A DNA stretch of 64,000 nt from JBAZLV01 sp964586075 (GTDB taxonomy: Bacteria; Nitrospirota; UBA9217): the NCBI GenBank assembly GCA_964586075.1, contig CAZPGZ010000002.1:112072-176071 (forward strand). The letters are read 5' to 3'. Within the stretch, counting starts at the first letter, position 1. The number at the start of each line of letters is the position of its first letter. The position numbers and the translations under genes were made by a program. A model generated the notes under the pieces. It was not told the DNA's origin. It worked only from the letters and a program-made list of their open reading frames with translations, and searched no databases. Shown piece by piece: positions 26,386 to 35,044 of this stretch.

Positions 26386-27147
26386 TCATGCATGCCCGTG
26401 AGGAACGCCCCGCATGACCTCTTCTAATATGAACTTTCGGAGATATTCCTGATCTTCTTGTGTTATCTGGATAAAGCCCAATCCCATTCCTGGTTCGTGA
26501 TAAGGGTTTGCGTCTCCTCTGCACTGGTACAAAACAGCAGCCTCTACCGGAATCGTCTGACCTTCAAGATCCAGCTGGAGGGAAAGCCGAGTATGAAGAG
26601 GGGCAGGCTCAGCTGTGCGGACAAACATCCCCTGTTCCGACAGATCCAAAGTATAGATACCTTCCCGCTCGTCAAGTGGGGTATTGGTCACTTTCACCGG
26701 TTGCACAGTTTGAACTCGCATGTTTTTGCGTGGCGTCGGTTCGATTATGGCTTGTACGGTCCTGTACAGCAGTTCGGCGGAAATCGGGTGGGAGAAGCAT
26801 TCTGCTGCCCCTGCTTCAAAGCAGCGCGCTTCCTGGTATAGATCTCCTTCCCTAGTTAACGCAATACAGGGAATGTGAGCGGTACGAGGGTCGTTTCTTA
26901 GTTGTTTGATAAATTCCACTCCGTCCATGTCCTGCAGAAGCGCCGACGTAATGATGAGTGCCGGTACTGTTTCTGCAATAATGGCCGAGGCTTCGGCAGC
27001 ACTTGCAGCAGTACGGGTCTGGTACTTAAACCGCGTAAGAAGTGCGGACAGATAATTAAGATTATCAGGCTCGCTCTCTGCAATCAATAAAAATTGGTCC
27101 AATCTCGTCACAGCGTCTGGATTCTTCCGCGTTGTGTTGATTACCAT
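26386..27147 (-). CDS. Degenerate receiver plus PilZ domain protein (paralogue 1 of 3)
   Basis: This is the first gene of the tandem set, 253 residues from the ATG at 27147, which has aggggt upstream; the frame itself extends to 27213. The receiver starts FLLIAESEPDNLNYL, and the acceptor site in LIITSALLQDMDG is again Ser, with His replacing the conserved Lys (SHPISAE). The PilZ motifs RKNMR and DLSERG are intact. It is closest in sequence to the middle copy through the PilZ domain. Three copies with shared loss of phosphorylation residues suggest duplication of an already degenerate ancestor. Confidence 0.85.
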   Translation of the reverse strand: MVINTTRKNPDAVTRLDQFLLIAESEPDNLNYLSALLTRFKYQTRTAASAAEASAIIAETVPALIITSALLQDMDGVEFIKQLRNDPRTAHIPCIALTREGDLYQEARCFEAGAAECFSHPISAELLYRTVQAIIEPTPRKNMRVQTVQPVKVTNTPLDEREGIYTLDLSEQGMFVRTAEPAPLHTRLSLQLDLEGQTIPVEAAVLYQCRGDANPYHEPGMGLGFIQITQEDQEYLRKFILEEVMRGVPHGHA

Positions 27148-27334
27148 GCACACCCCTGCGTCGTTTTTTACAATTATACACCAACCTGGATACAGCAGGA
27201 AACAAAAAAACAAGGCTAACCAGAAATTTTGGCAAATCGGGATAAAACATGTCGCAAAAAAATGCGTTTTCCTGCCGGCCGCGCAGAAGCATGGTTACCC
27301 AGTTTTTCGGGGAATAATCAAGGGATAGAATTGT

Positions 27335-27417
27335 AAAGAAAAAGGGCAGCTGGACGCGGAAACATTTCATCGGCAGGTCTGAACCAGAGAAAAAAGTGCT
27401 CGTGTTTCCGCGCCCAG
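27335..27417 (-). terminator. Terminator of the LUD operon
   Basis: CTGGACGCGGAAACA (27350-27364) pairs with 27403-27417 over 15 positions with one mismatch. It begins 8 bases after the lutB-like stop on the minus strand. On that strand a T-rich run (27335-27344) follows the stem, as in an intrinsic terminator. Confidence 0.65.
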
Positions 27418-27424
27418 GCAATGG

Positions 27425-29554
27425 TTATTTCAGTTTTTCCAGCAGCAGCTCTGCCGGATGCTTTGCCTTTATTTTTGATCCTGATTTATCCAGTCCTCCG
27501 GCCAGCTGAATGAGACAACCGGGGCACTCAGCACATACATATTCCGCACCCGTATCCTCAATATTTTTCAGTTTCCGCTGGAGAATTTTCATGGAAAGTT
27601 TCGGCTGTTTTACCGTGTACGACCCGCCCATGCCGCAGCAGGTATCGTGTTCTACCATCTCCTTCAACTCATATCCTGCAGAAGTAAGTGCCGCGCGAGG
27701 TTCTTTGTAAATTCCCACATGCCGTCTGGCATGACAGGAATCATGATAGGTGATTCTTTGGAGCTTTTGCCCGTCTTTCGGAGTCAGTTTCTTCTCTTCT
27801 ATCAGCTTGTTCACTAATTCCGAGAACATCACTGTCTTTGCTGCCAGTTTTTCAGCGTCCGGGACCAGTGCTTCCATCTTCTCATCTTTCAGCACATGCG
27901 GCCATTCTTTTTTAAGCGCCGTCGCGCAGGTCGCGCAGGCGGTCACCACATACTGCACGTCTTCCGCAAGAAGCGGCTTGATATTGTGGGCCGCTGCCAG
28001 GGCCGCCATGTCAAAAGCTCCGCTGCCCCAGTGCGGGATGCCGCAGCATGACTGCGAGTCCGGGAAGACAACTTCAATCCCCGCTTTGTTCAGCACCTTG
28101 ACAAGGGCTTCTCCGATTCTGGGGAACACAAAATCGATGGCGCACCCGGAGAAAAACGCAACCTTTGTTTTGCTTGGCGGCTGTTTGATCTTTTTGAACA
28201 GATCGCGGAATGGAACAGGCGCAATGGTCGGAAGGCTCCGGTACTCGGAAAGGCCGGATAGAAACATGGGAAGGTGGCGGATGAATCCTTCCTTGGCAAA
28301 CGGTTTCTGAGCAATAGAAGCGGCACGCAGCATGGTATGGAAAAATCTGCGGTTGTTAATGATCGACAAGGCACTCTTGTAGATGAACGGCAATCCCTGC
28401 TTCGTCGTCAATCGCCTGCGGACCTCAAGAATCAGTTCCGGAATGTCTATGTTCCCGGGGCAGACTTCCTTGCACTTTCCACACCCAATGCACAGGCCCT
28501 GGATGTCTTCCGACTGCTTCAGTTCATTGAACCATGCCGTCAAAATGGTGCCGATGCCGCCGGTATAGACATGTCCTCCGAAGACGTGCCCGCCGACCAG
28601 CCGGTAAACTGGACAGACGTTCAGGCAGGACGCGCAGCGAATGCATTGGAGTGCCTCTTTGAATTTTGGATCATTAGCCATGACGGTCCGCTTGTTATTC
28701 ATAAGGATAATATGGAGGTCCTTCATCGATCCATCATCGTTCGGCGTCGGTCCGGTGATAAGCGTAACATAGCTGGTCATAAGCTGGCTGGTCGCGCATC
28801 GGGGCAGCGCGGTCAGAATCGGCGCAGCGTCGGAATACTTTTCCACCAGCTTTTCAAGGCCTACGATTGCCACGTGAATCTTGGGAAGCGTCGTAACGAG
28901 GCGGGCATTGCCCTCATTCGTGACCGTAACGATTGTCCCGGTTTCGGCAATGGCGATGTTGGCGCCGCTGACTCCCAGGTCGGCCTTGAAAAATTTCTCG
29001 CGCAATTCTTTCCTGGCAACCTTTACCAGCTGCTGGGGGTCGCTGGACAGCGTTCTATTGACTTCCTTGCTGAAGAGACCGGAAATCTCTTCCTTGGTGA
29101 GATGCAGGGCCGGCATGACAAAATGGGACGGTGTCTGATGGGCAATCTGAACAATCCATTCACCGAGGTCAGTCTCATCCGCATGAATGCCGTGTTTTTC
29201 AAGGAACTTGTTCAGATGGAGCTCTTCAGAGGCCATCGACTTTGATTTGGCGACCTTCTTAACGCCTTTTTCCTTGCAGAGATCCAGGATATAGTCCTTA
29301 ACGGCCTGGTGGCTGTTGGCAATGAAAACCTTTGCGCCGCGGGCCTCCGCGGATTTTTTGAATTTTTCTGCCAGTTCATCAAGGCGGCCGGCGGCATTGT
29401 TTTTAATTTCAGCAATCTGTGTTCTGAGCGCTTCAAAATCGAGGCCCTCCAGCGCCTTTGCGCGCGCAGCGGGATAATTCCACCGGTCGAGGATGCCTCC
29501 CAGACTCTGATTTTTCAGGGCCCGGTCTATGGATTCTGTAAACGTTTTTTTCAT
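27425..29554 (-). CDS. LutB-LutA-type fusion: LUD domain, two 4Fe-4S clusters and two CCG domains
   Basis: The 709-residue cytosolic protein joins parts that are separate in Bacillus LutA and LutB, which oxidize L-lactate. The N-terminal ~290 residues are a LUD (DUF162) domain (IAIAETGTIVTVTNEGNARL). A dicluster ferredoxin follows with CIRCASCLNVCPVYR and CIGCGKCKEVCPGN. The C-terminal third has two CCG domains (DSQSCCGIPH and HDTCCGMGG), as in heterodisulfide reductase HdrD/B and glycolate oxidase GlcF. It forms an ATGA overlap with the lutC-like gene and is closed by a terminator. Lactate or another 2-hydroxy acid is a likely donor, but the sequence does not show the substrate. Confidence 0.85.
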   Translation of the reverse strand: MKKTFTESIDRALKNQSLGGILDRWNYPAARAKALEGLDFEALRTQIAEIKNNAAGRLDELAEKFKKSAEARGAKVFIANSHQAVKDYILDLCKEKGVKKVAKSKSMASEELHLNKFLEKHGIHADETDLGEWIVQIAHQTPSHFVMPALHLTKEEISGLFSKEVNRTLSSDPQQLVKVARKELREKFFKADLGVSGANIAIAETGTIVTVTNEGNARLVTTLPKIHVAIVGLEKLVEKYSDAAPILTALPRCATSQLMTSYVTLITGPTPNDDGSMKDLHIILMNNKRTVMANDPKFKEALQCIRCASCLNVCPVYRLVGGHVFGGHVYTGGIGTILTAWFNELKQSEDIQGLCIGCGKCKEVCPGNIDIPELILEVRRRLTTKQGLPFIYKSALSIINNRRFFHTMLRAASIAQKPFAKEGFIRHLPMFLSGLSEYRSLPTIAPVPFRDLFKKIKQPPSKTKVAFFSGCAIDFVFPRIGEALVKVLNKAGIEVVFPDSQSCCGIPHWGSGAFDMAALAAAHNIKPLLAEDVQYVVTACATCATALKKEWPHVLKDEKMEALVPDAEKLAAKTVMFSELVNKLIEEKKLTPKDGQKLQRITYHDSCHARRHVGIYKEPRAALTSAGYELKEMVEHDTCCGMGGSYTVKQPKLSMKILQRKLKNIEDTGAEYVCAECPGCLIQLAGGLDKSGSKIKAKHPAELLLEKLK

Positions 29555-30105
29555 GACTTCATACCTCCTAAATCATCGATACAGACAATCACAAGCCGTT
29601 CAGGTCCGTGAACGCCTATGGCAAGCACGCGTTCGATGTCGGCGGTCCGGCTTGGTCCGGTGGTCAGCGCGATATAACCGCTCTTGACGGGATCTACTTT
29701 CGACAACAGCATCGGTAAATCCGCGACGATGCTGTTTGTTGCAAGCAGGGCGATATGAATATTTGAGAGTGCGGCTGCCAGACGCTGCTCAACGGCGGTA
29801 GTGTCTTTCACGACGGTGCCGCTGTTTGCAATTCCCCACTCCATTTGGGTAATGCCGATCAAAGAATCTTTTGCCAGCTGACGGGTTACCTGAAATTTTA
29901 AGCCGGGTACTCTGTCCGCAAGTCCTTGGGCATCGAATTCCTTCAAAATCGGGCTCTCCGGCCAGATTGCATATGAACCGGGCGCATCTTTCGTACCAGC
30001 CTTCTTCATGAAGTCCTCAATAAACCCGAGTGCTTCTGCCTTCGTGCGAAAGCGGTGGACTTCGGCGCCCACTGCTTCTGCCTTAACCTTGAACATCTCA
30101 AACAT
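29551..30105 (-). CDS. lutC: LutC-like LUD-domain protein
   Basis: This 185-residue protein is a single LUD domain, matching LutC of the lactate utilization system. Visible signatures are GIANSGTVVKDTT, the region IHIALLATNSIVADLPMLL, and GYIALTTGPSRTADIERVLAIGVHGPERL near the C-terminus. The ATG at 30105 has aaagggg upstream; the frame runs to 30258 but without family similarity. It is the first gene of a two-gene operon and overlaps the fused LutB-type gene by four bases. Confidence 0.85.
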   Translation of the reverse strand: MFEMFKVKAEAVGAEVHRFRTKAEALGFIEDFMKKAGTKDAPGSYAIWPESPILKEFDAQGLADRVPGLKFQVTRQLAKDSLIGITQMEWGIANSGTVVKDTTAVEQRLAAALSNIHIALLATNSIVADLPMLLSKVDPVKSGYIALTTGPSRTADIERVLAIGVHGPERLVIVCIDDLGGMKS

Positions 30106-30660
30106 TTTTTTCCCCTTTCTTACAAAATGACGATATCCTGAATTTTTGGAAAATTTATGTTTATGACATCCCGGAGAAACAGTCTTCTTTGTTCGCAGTG
30201 CGAAAAATGCAGTCTTTCCCGCATGGTCCGGCATCGTTGAGCTGTGGTGAGAAAGCAATGGTGAGATTATCTTCCCATGGCAGGTATGCAGACGTAAACA
30301 CAGGCCTTCAGATCTGGCGAATTCCCGCTATTCTACTGGTAAAAAATGTCTCTCGTTCTTGATCAGCGGTAACTGACAGCAGCATCTTTCATTCCTAATA
30401 GTATACAAGTCGGCCCTTGCCACGGGCAGCAGCAATTCATTAGTCAAAAATCGGCAAAACAAGGCAGGAAAAAATTAGTTTCAGTTTGAAACTTTTTTAA
30501 CCATTATAATTATCTTAAAACCAATCAGATTTGAATGCAAGCACTTTCTTGTTTTTTCACGAGTATTCGTCCGGAGCACTGGTTCATCCGGGAAAAGGAA
30601 TACTGGTTCGACCATTAGAGGGGAACAATGGCCCGTCCATGGTTTGGATCAGCGGTACGG
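30106..30660. other. Divergent intergenic region between lutC and pntA
   Basis: About 650 bases separate the divergent genes. A compact hairpin lies at 30477-30493: AGTTTCA, three-base loop, then TGAAACT. It is followed by TTTTT on the plus strand and preceded by an A-tract, so it could terminate transcription in both directions. No clear lutC promoter was found. No small ORF or known RNA was recognised in the rest. Confidence 0.45.
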
Positions 30661-30677
30661 CCATTGCAAAAAAATAA

Positions 30678-30686
30678 TGCTATAAT
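30678..30686 (+). promoter_or_regulatory. Extended -10 promoter of the transhydrogenase operon
   Basis: TGCTATAAT (TGn followed by a perfect TATAAT at 30681-30686) lies 75 bases before pntA. No good -35 box is found at the standard distance, which is common for extended -10 promoters. The ribosome-binding site gcggagga follows before the ATG at 30761. Confidence 0.45.
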
Positions 30687-30760
30687 AAATGCGTATGGTC
30701 GCACCCTTGTCTGTTTTTCGGCATTGAAATACGTAAGCAACGGAGCGGAGGAACAAGAGT

Positions 30761-31885
30761 ATGTCCCTTCTAATTGGCGTGCCTCGTGAAACAGACCCAG
30801 AAGAACGACGCGTAGCGATGGTGCCGGAAGTAGTGAAAAAATTCAGCGCGCTCGGCGCACAATGTTGCCTGGAGCGGGGAGCGGGAGCGGGCAGCTATAT
30901 TTCTGATGACGAATTCGGTACTGCCTGCCTTGCGGATAATGCTGCAATCTTCTCCAAGTCCGACATCATTCTCAAAGTGCAACCTCCCACGCTTGAGGAA
31001 ATACGCGCGATGCATCAGGGCACCGTCCTTATCGGTTTTCTTGCCCCCTACCAAAACAAGGAACGTGCAGTTCTGCTGTGCCGTCAGAACATCACGAGTT
31101 TTGCGGTCGAATTAATTCCGCGCGTTTCCCGCGCCCAAAGCATGGACGCGCTCTCATCGCAGGCCGCCATTGCAGGGTACCAATGCGCTCTTCTTGCCGC
31201 CGTGCTTTCTCCAAAGTTTTTTCCCATGCTGACGTACGCGGCAGGAACGCTGCGTCCGGCCCGGGTACTGGTAATAGGCGCAGGGGTGGCGGGGCTGCAA
31301 GCCATAGCAACGGTCCATCGTCTGGGAGCAATTGTCGAGGCGTACGATGTTCGGCCTGAAACAAAAGAACAGATAGAATCGCTGGGTGCGAAATTCGTCG
31401 ATACCGGGGTCGCCGCAAGCGGTACCGGCGGCTATGCACGCGAATTGACAAGCGATGAAAAAAATAAACAGCGGGAAAAGCTGGCTAAAGCAGTTTCACA
31501 GGCAGACGTCTTGATTACCACTGCAGCTGTTCCGGGGAAGCGGAGCCCTCTCATCGTCACGGAAGACATGGTGCACAGAATGAGACCGGGATCCGTCATC
31601 GTGGACATGGCCGCAGATGCAGGCGGAAACGTTGCCGGCTCACTGCCCAGAAAAACCGTTGTTGTCAATGGAGTAAGCATCATCGGCACCGGTAATCTTC
31701 CGTCCCGCATGCCGGTCCACGCTTCGGAAATGTATTCGAAGAACTTGTTTAACTTCTTATCTCCCTTTATCAAAAACGGTGAACTCCAACTCGACTGGAA
31801 TGATGAAATACTTGCGGGCAGCGTGTTCACGCATGCAGGGCAGGTACGAAACGAAAGTGTTAAAAAAGGACTGGATATCCTTTAA
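30761..31885 (+). CDS. pntAA: NAD(P) transhydrogenase subunit alpha part 1 (NAD(H)-binding domain I)
   Basis: Domain I of the proton-translocating transhydrogenase binds NAD(H) and exchanges hydride with the NADP-binding domain III. The 374 residues start with IGVPRETDPEERRVAMVPE, the alanine dehydrogenase/PNT N-terminal signature. The Rossmann motif is VLVIGAGVAGLQAIATVHRLGA, and VIVDMAADAGGNVAGS is also typical. Here alpha is split into two polypeptides, as in Rhodospirillum, unlike the single E. coli PntA. The gene is followed by the membrane part and pntB. Confidence 0.95.
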   Translation: MSLLIGVPRETDPEERRVAMVPEVVKKFSALGAQCCLERGAGAGSYISDDEFGTACLADNAAIFSKSDIILKVQPPTLEEIRAMHQGTVLIGFLAPYQNKERAVLLCRQNITSFAVELIPRVSRAQSMDALSSQAAIAGYQCALLAAVLSPKFFPMLTYAAGTLRPARVLVIGAGVAGLQAIATVHRLGAIVEAYDVRPETKEQIESLGAKFVDTGVAASGTGGYARELTSDEKNKQREKLAKAVSQADVLITTAAVPGKRSPLIVTEDMVHRMRPGSVIVDMAADAGGNVAGSLPRKTVVVNGVSIIGTGNLPSRMPVHASEMYSKNLFNFLSPFIKNGELQLDWNDEILAGSVFTHAGQVRNESVKKGLDIL

Positions 31886-31942
31886 ACCATTTACTCGCAG
31901 TTTTTTACGGGTATCTTATTTCTGATCGGATGGAGGTCACTG

Positions 31943-32230
31943 ATGGAAGGATTTATAGCACTCTATATTTTCATGCTGGCCGCATTTACCGGCTACGAAG
32001 TTATTTCCAAAGTGCCTGTAATTCTCCACACACCCCTCATGTCCGGAGCAAACTTCGTCCATGGCGTGGTGCTTGTGGGCGCCATGGTCGCCCTCGGGGA
32101 GGCACAGACACCGCTTGAAAAAGGGATCGGTTTTTTTGCGGTGCTGCTCGGAGCCGCAAACGCAGCCGGCGGCTATGTGGTGACGGAGCGCATGCTTGCC
32201 ATGTTTAAAAGCAGAAAGGACCGCACATGA
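31943..32230 (+). CDS. pntAB: NAD(P) transhydrogenase subunit alpha part 2 (membrane domain)
   Basis: This 95-residue membrane protein forms the small half of domain II with three hydrophobic helices (IALYIFMLAAFTGYEVIS, MSGANFVHGVVLVGAMVAL, and FFAVLLGAANAAGGYVVTERML). The family motif TPLMSGAN(F/A) is present. A ggaggt site lies before the ATG at 31943. Its stop overlaps the pntB start in an ATGA arrangement, so subunit synthesis is coupled. Confidence 0.94.
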   Translation: MEGFIALYIFMLAAFTGYEVISKVPVILHTPLMSGANFVHGVVLVGAMVALGEAQTPLEKGIGFFAVLLGAANAAGGYVVTERMLAMFKSRKDRT

Positions 32231-33606
32231 CGACGCCCCCTCTTATTAATGCGAGTTATTTTGCGGTCGCCGTGCTGTTTATCCTTGGTTTGAAAAGCAT
32301 GTCCTCCCCTGTTACCGCCCGGCGGGGCATCCTGTGGGCTGGCATCGGTATGATGCTCGCCACTCTGGTGACGTTTGCCTGGCCCGGCATGGAGAATTAC
32401 ATTCTGATGATTATAGCGCTCGCCATAGGCGGCGGGGCGGCCTGGTGGTCCGGCAAGACAGTAAAAATAACCAATATGCCCCAGATGGTCGCCGTCTACA
32501 ACGGCATGGGCGGTGGAGCAGCAGCGGCAATAGCCGCAATCAAGCTTTCCTGCTGCGAGTCTCACAACACCATCGTGGTTGCGCTTGCGGTTGTCGGCGC
32601 CATCATGGGCGCAGTGTCTTTCTCCGGTTCCTGCATAGCATTCGCGAAATTGCAGGGCATTATGCAGAAAGCGCTCCGTCTGCCGTTCCATAATGTCGTT
32701 AATATCGTCCTGAATGCCCTCACCATTCTGGCCGGCATCCTAGTTGTCACCTCTCCCCATCCTGCTCCGTATCTTATTCCCGCTCTTTTCGCTCTTGCTC
32801 TGGCGCTGGGCGTGATCATTACGGCCCCCATAGGCGGTGCCGACATGCCTGTCGTAATTTCCCTGTTCAACGCAACGACCGGTCTTGCCGTTGGCTTCGA
32901 AGGTTTCGTGCTTGCAAACCCCGCCCTTATCATCGCCGGGATTGTCGTCGGTGCGGCAGGCACACTGCTTACTCAGCTTATGGCAAAAGCAATGAACCGC
33001 TCGCTGGCAAACATCCTGTTTAATCCCATCACCGGCGAGGAACAAACAGGCGCTACAGGCATAAGCGGCACCATGAAAGAAGTCACCGCGCTCGACGCGG
33101 CTGCTATGATGCGCTACGCGCGCAAGGTTATTATTGTGCCTGGCTACGGCATGGCGGTGGCGCAGGCACAGCATAAGGTCTGGGAAATGGCCAAACTTTT
33201 GGAGGAAGCGGGCGTGGAAGTCAAGTTTGCGATACATCCTGTGGCAGGCCGCATGCCAGGCCACATGAACGTTCTGCTTGCCGAAGCAGGCGTCCCCTAC
33301 GACAAGATTTTTGACCTGGAGGAAATAAACGCAGAGTTCCCCCAGGCTGATGTGGCCCTCGTCATCGGCGCGAATGACGTGGTTAACCCCGTCGCGCGCA
33401 TTGACAAGTCGAGCCCCATTTACGGCATGCCCATTCTGGACGCAGACAGGGCTCAAAACGTTATTGTCATCAAGCGCGGCAAAGGGGCGGGATATTCCGG
33501 CATCGAAAATGCGCTTTTCTACGCTGAGAATACCCGCATGCTTTACGGCAGCGCGCAGCAGGCTGTGAACTCGATTATTCAGCACATAAAAGAAATGGCA
33601 TCATAG
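32227..33606 (+). CDS. pntB: NAD(P) transhydrogenase subunit beta
   Basis: PntB contains the rest of the membrane domain and the NADP(H)-binding domain III. The enzyme couples proton entry to reduction of NADP by NADH. About nine membrane helices fill the first 265 residues. The C-terminal Rossmann domain shows VIIVPGYGMAVAQAQHKVWEM, HPVAGRMPGHMNVLLAEA, and DVALVIGANDVVNPVA with KRGKGAGYSGIEN. The 459 residues match the family. Confidence 0.96.
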   Translation: MTTPPLINASYFAVAVLFILGLKSMSSPVTARRGILWAGIGMMLATLVTFAWPGMENYILMIIALAIGGGAAWWSGKTVKITNMPQMVAVYNGMGGGAAAAIAAIKLSCCESHNTIVVALAVVGAIMGAVSFSGSCIAFAKLQGIMQKALRLPFHNVVNIVLNALTILAGILVVTSPHPAPYLIPALFALALALGVIITAPIGGADMPVVISLFNATTGLAVGFEGFVLANPALIIAGIVVGAAGTLLTQLMAKAMNRSLANILFNPITGEEQTGATGISGTMKEVTALDAAAMMRYARKVIIVPGYGMAVAQAQHKVWEMAKLLEEAGVEVKFAIHPVAGRMPGHMNVLLAEAGVPYDKIFDLEEINAEFPQADVALVIGANDVVNPVARIDKSSPIYGMPILDADRAQNVIVIKRGKGAGYSGIENALFYAENTRMLYGSAQQAVNSIIQHIKEMAS

Positions 33607-33669
33607 CTGCTGTCAACCTCGGCTGAAGTCTCGACCGCTGTCAGATTCTTCTGTTGGTGCGATCGCTGC

Positions 33670-33783
33670 TCAGGATTCAAGACTGGCCATATCAATTACA
33701 AAGCGATATCGCACGTCGCTTTTGACCACACGTTCATACGCTTCATTTATTTTCTGGACGGGGATCACTTCCACATCGGTATT
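33670..33783 (-). pseudogene. C-terminal remnant of a zinc-type NAD(P)-dependent alcohol dehydrogenase
   Basis: On the minus strand the frame ending at 33670 reads DVEVIPVQKINEAYERVV and then KSDVRYRFVIDMASL before the stop. This is the extreme C-terminus of medium-chain zinc alcohol dehydrogenases of the cinnamyl/AdhA type. Upstream the frame stays open for a short distance, but the similarity ends and no start or catalytic domain is present. About 37 of some 350 residues survive. The remnant fills the gap between the convergent pntB and the MshEN-GroES gene. Confidence 0.7.
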
Positions 33784-33913
33784 AAGTAAACAAAATGTGC
33801 GCTTCTTGGAAAACGGCAGGTAGGTGAAGCAAGGAAAACGCGGAGGCAAGCTTCAGTTGGCTCTTGCTGCTACTCTCCTGGAGATACGAAAGGCATCAGG
33901 AAAAGTGTATTGG

Positions 33914-34825
33914 TCAGATTTCTTCAGGCAGGTCTGTTCTGAACAAAGCGAGAATGGCTGAGTGGGGAACAATTAAATATTTTTTTTCTTCAAGCTCAAT
34001 CTCGATCGCCGACTCTCTGAGGAAAATGGCATAATCGCCTTCCAATGCCTGGAGAGGAAGATATTTTACGGTATTCTTTCCCGGAATCCATGATTCGGCA
34101 GAAATTGCGTCCGGGATTGGGTATCCCGGCCCCACCTTAACTACTTTTCCACCAAGAATTTTTTCTTTCTCCTTCACAGTCGGAGGGAGATACAAGCCTG
34201 AAGGCGTTTTGTCCGCGCCTTCATCCGGATCGACAAGAATGCGGTCGCCAACAATGACAAGGTTTTGCAGGCGGTGTGCATGTTTGGCTGCCGGTTGTTT
34301 AGCGCTGCTGAACGATGAGAAGGAAAGGATATCCTCCGTTTTTACAACGGGAAAATCATTCGCTGCCGGAGCTTCAGGAAGTATCGGCGCCGGGCTGTCG
34401 CCCCTGCTCAGAACGGCTTCGATGTCATGCGGCGTACTTACCCGGAGTTCAATCTGACGGTTCAAGATCATTTCGAGCTCGTCGATTGCGGGAAGATTAT
34501 TCGGATCGGATATTGCCACGATCAGCACGTCGCCGCCGTCTTCCAAAGGGACAAACAGGTACCGCCGCATCAGGTCGATGGAGATGGTTTCAAAAAACTT
34601 CGGGTCTACCCGGAAGCTCATAAGATCGACGTACGGCAGGTCCCGCTGCTCTGCCAACGCTTTCGCAAGGTCTTCTTCGCTGACCAGTCCTTCGGCCACC
34701 AGAAGCTCTCCCAGCCGCGTTCGGCTGCCGTCAGTCTTCGGCAGAATGTTGCTGATCTGCGCCTGCGTTATGAGTTTCTTGGCGATGAGAATATCGCCTA
34801 TCCGTTTTCTTCTAAATGACGTCAT
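33914..34825 (-). CDS. MshEN (PilB N-terminal type) domain fused to a GroES/Cpn10-like domain
   Basis: The ~303-residue soluble protein has an unusual architecture. The N-terminal part is an MshEN/T2SSE-N domain: KRIGDILIAKKLITQAQISNIL, then the near-canonical repeat RLGELLVAEGLVSEEDLAKALAEQ, followed by the LPYVDL...YLFVPLEDG...IAISDP-type core (VAISDPNNLPAIDELEMI). In PilB and MshE this module binds c-di-GMP. A Pro/Ser-rich linker leads to about 110 residues resembling co-chaperonin GroES: VGDRILVDPDEGADKTPSGLYLP, GGKVVKVGPG, and the C-terminal KKYLIVPHSAILALF. No ATPase domain is present. The ATG at 34825 follows aagg and fits the domain edge; the frame extends to 34903. Its function is unknown. 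Confidence 0.75.
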   Translation of the reverse strand: MTSFRRKRIGDILIAKKLITQAQISNILPKTDGSRTRLGELLVAEGLVSEEDLAKALAEQRDLPYVDLMSFRVDPKFFETISIDLMRRYLFVPLEDGGDVLIVAISDPNNLPAIDELEMILNRQIELRVSTPHDIEAVLSRGDSPAPILPEAPAANDFPVVKTEDILSFSSFSSAKQPAAKHAHRLQNLVIVGDRILVDPDEGADKTPSGLYLPPTVKEKEKILGGKVVKVGPGYPIPDAISAESWIPGKNTVKYLPLQALEGDYAIFLRESAIEIELEEKKYLIVPHSAILALFRTDLPEEI

Positions 34826-35044
34826 AAAGGCCTTGTTCTCTTCTTTGAAGTCGTACTCGCTGCTTTTCTGCATGGAGTATACACAAATCAGGATATTTTT
34901 CAAGTGGTGCAGAGGTGATTCGCTGTTGTTTGATCCGGCTGATGAAGCTGAGGTGTAAGCAGAGGCGGGTAGTTTTTTTTCACGAGGAAGAATGCAGGAC
35001 GCGTGATTTCCTCTCTGGTAACATACTGTCTGTTCGGGCGCCGG

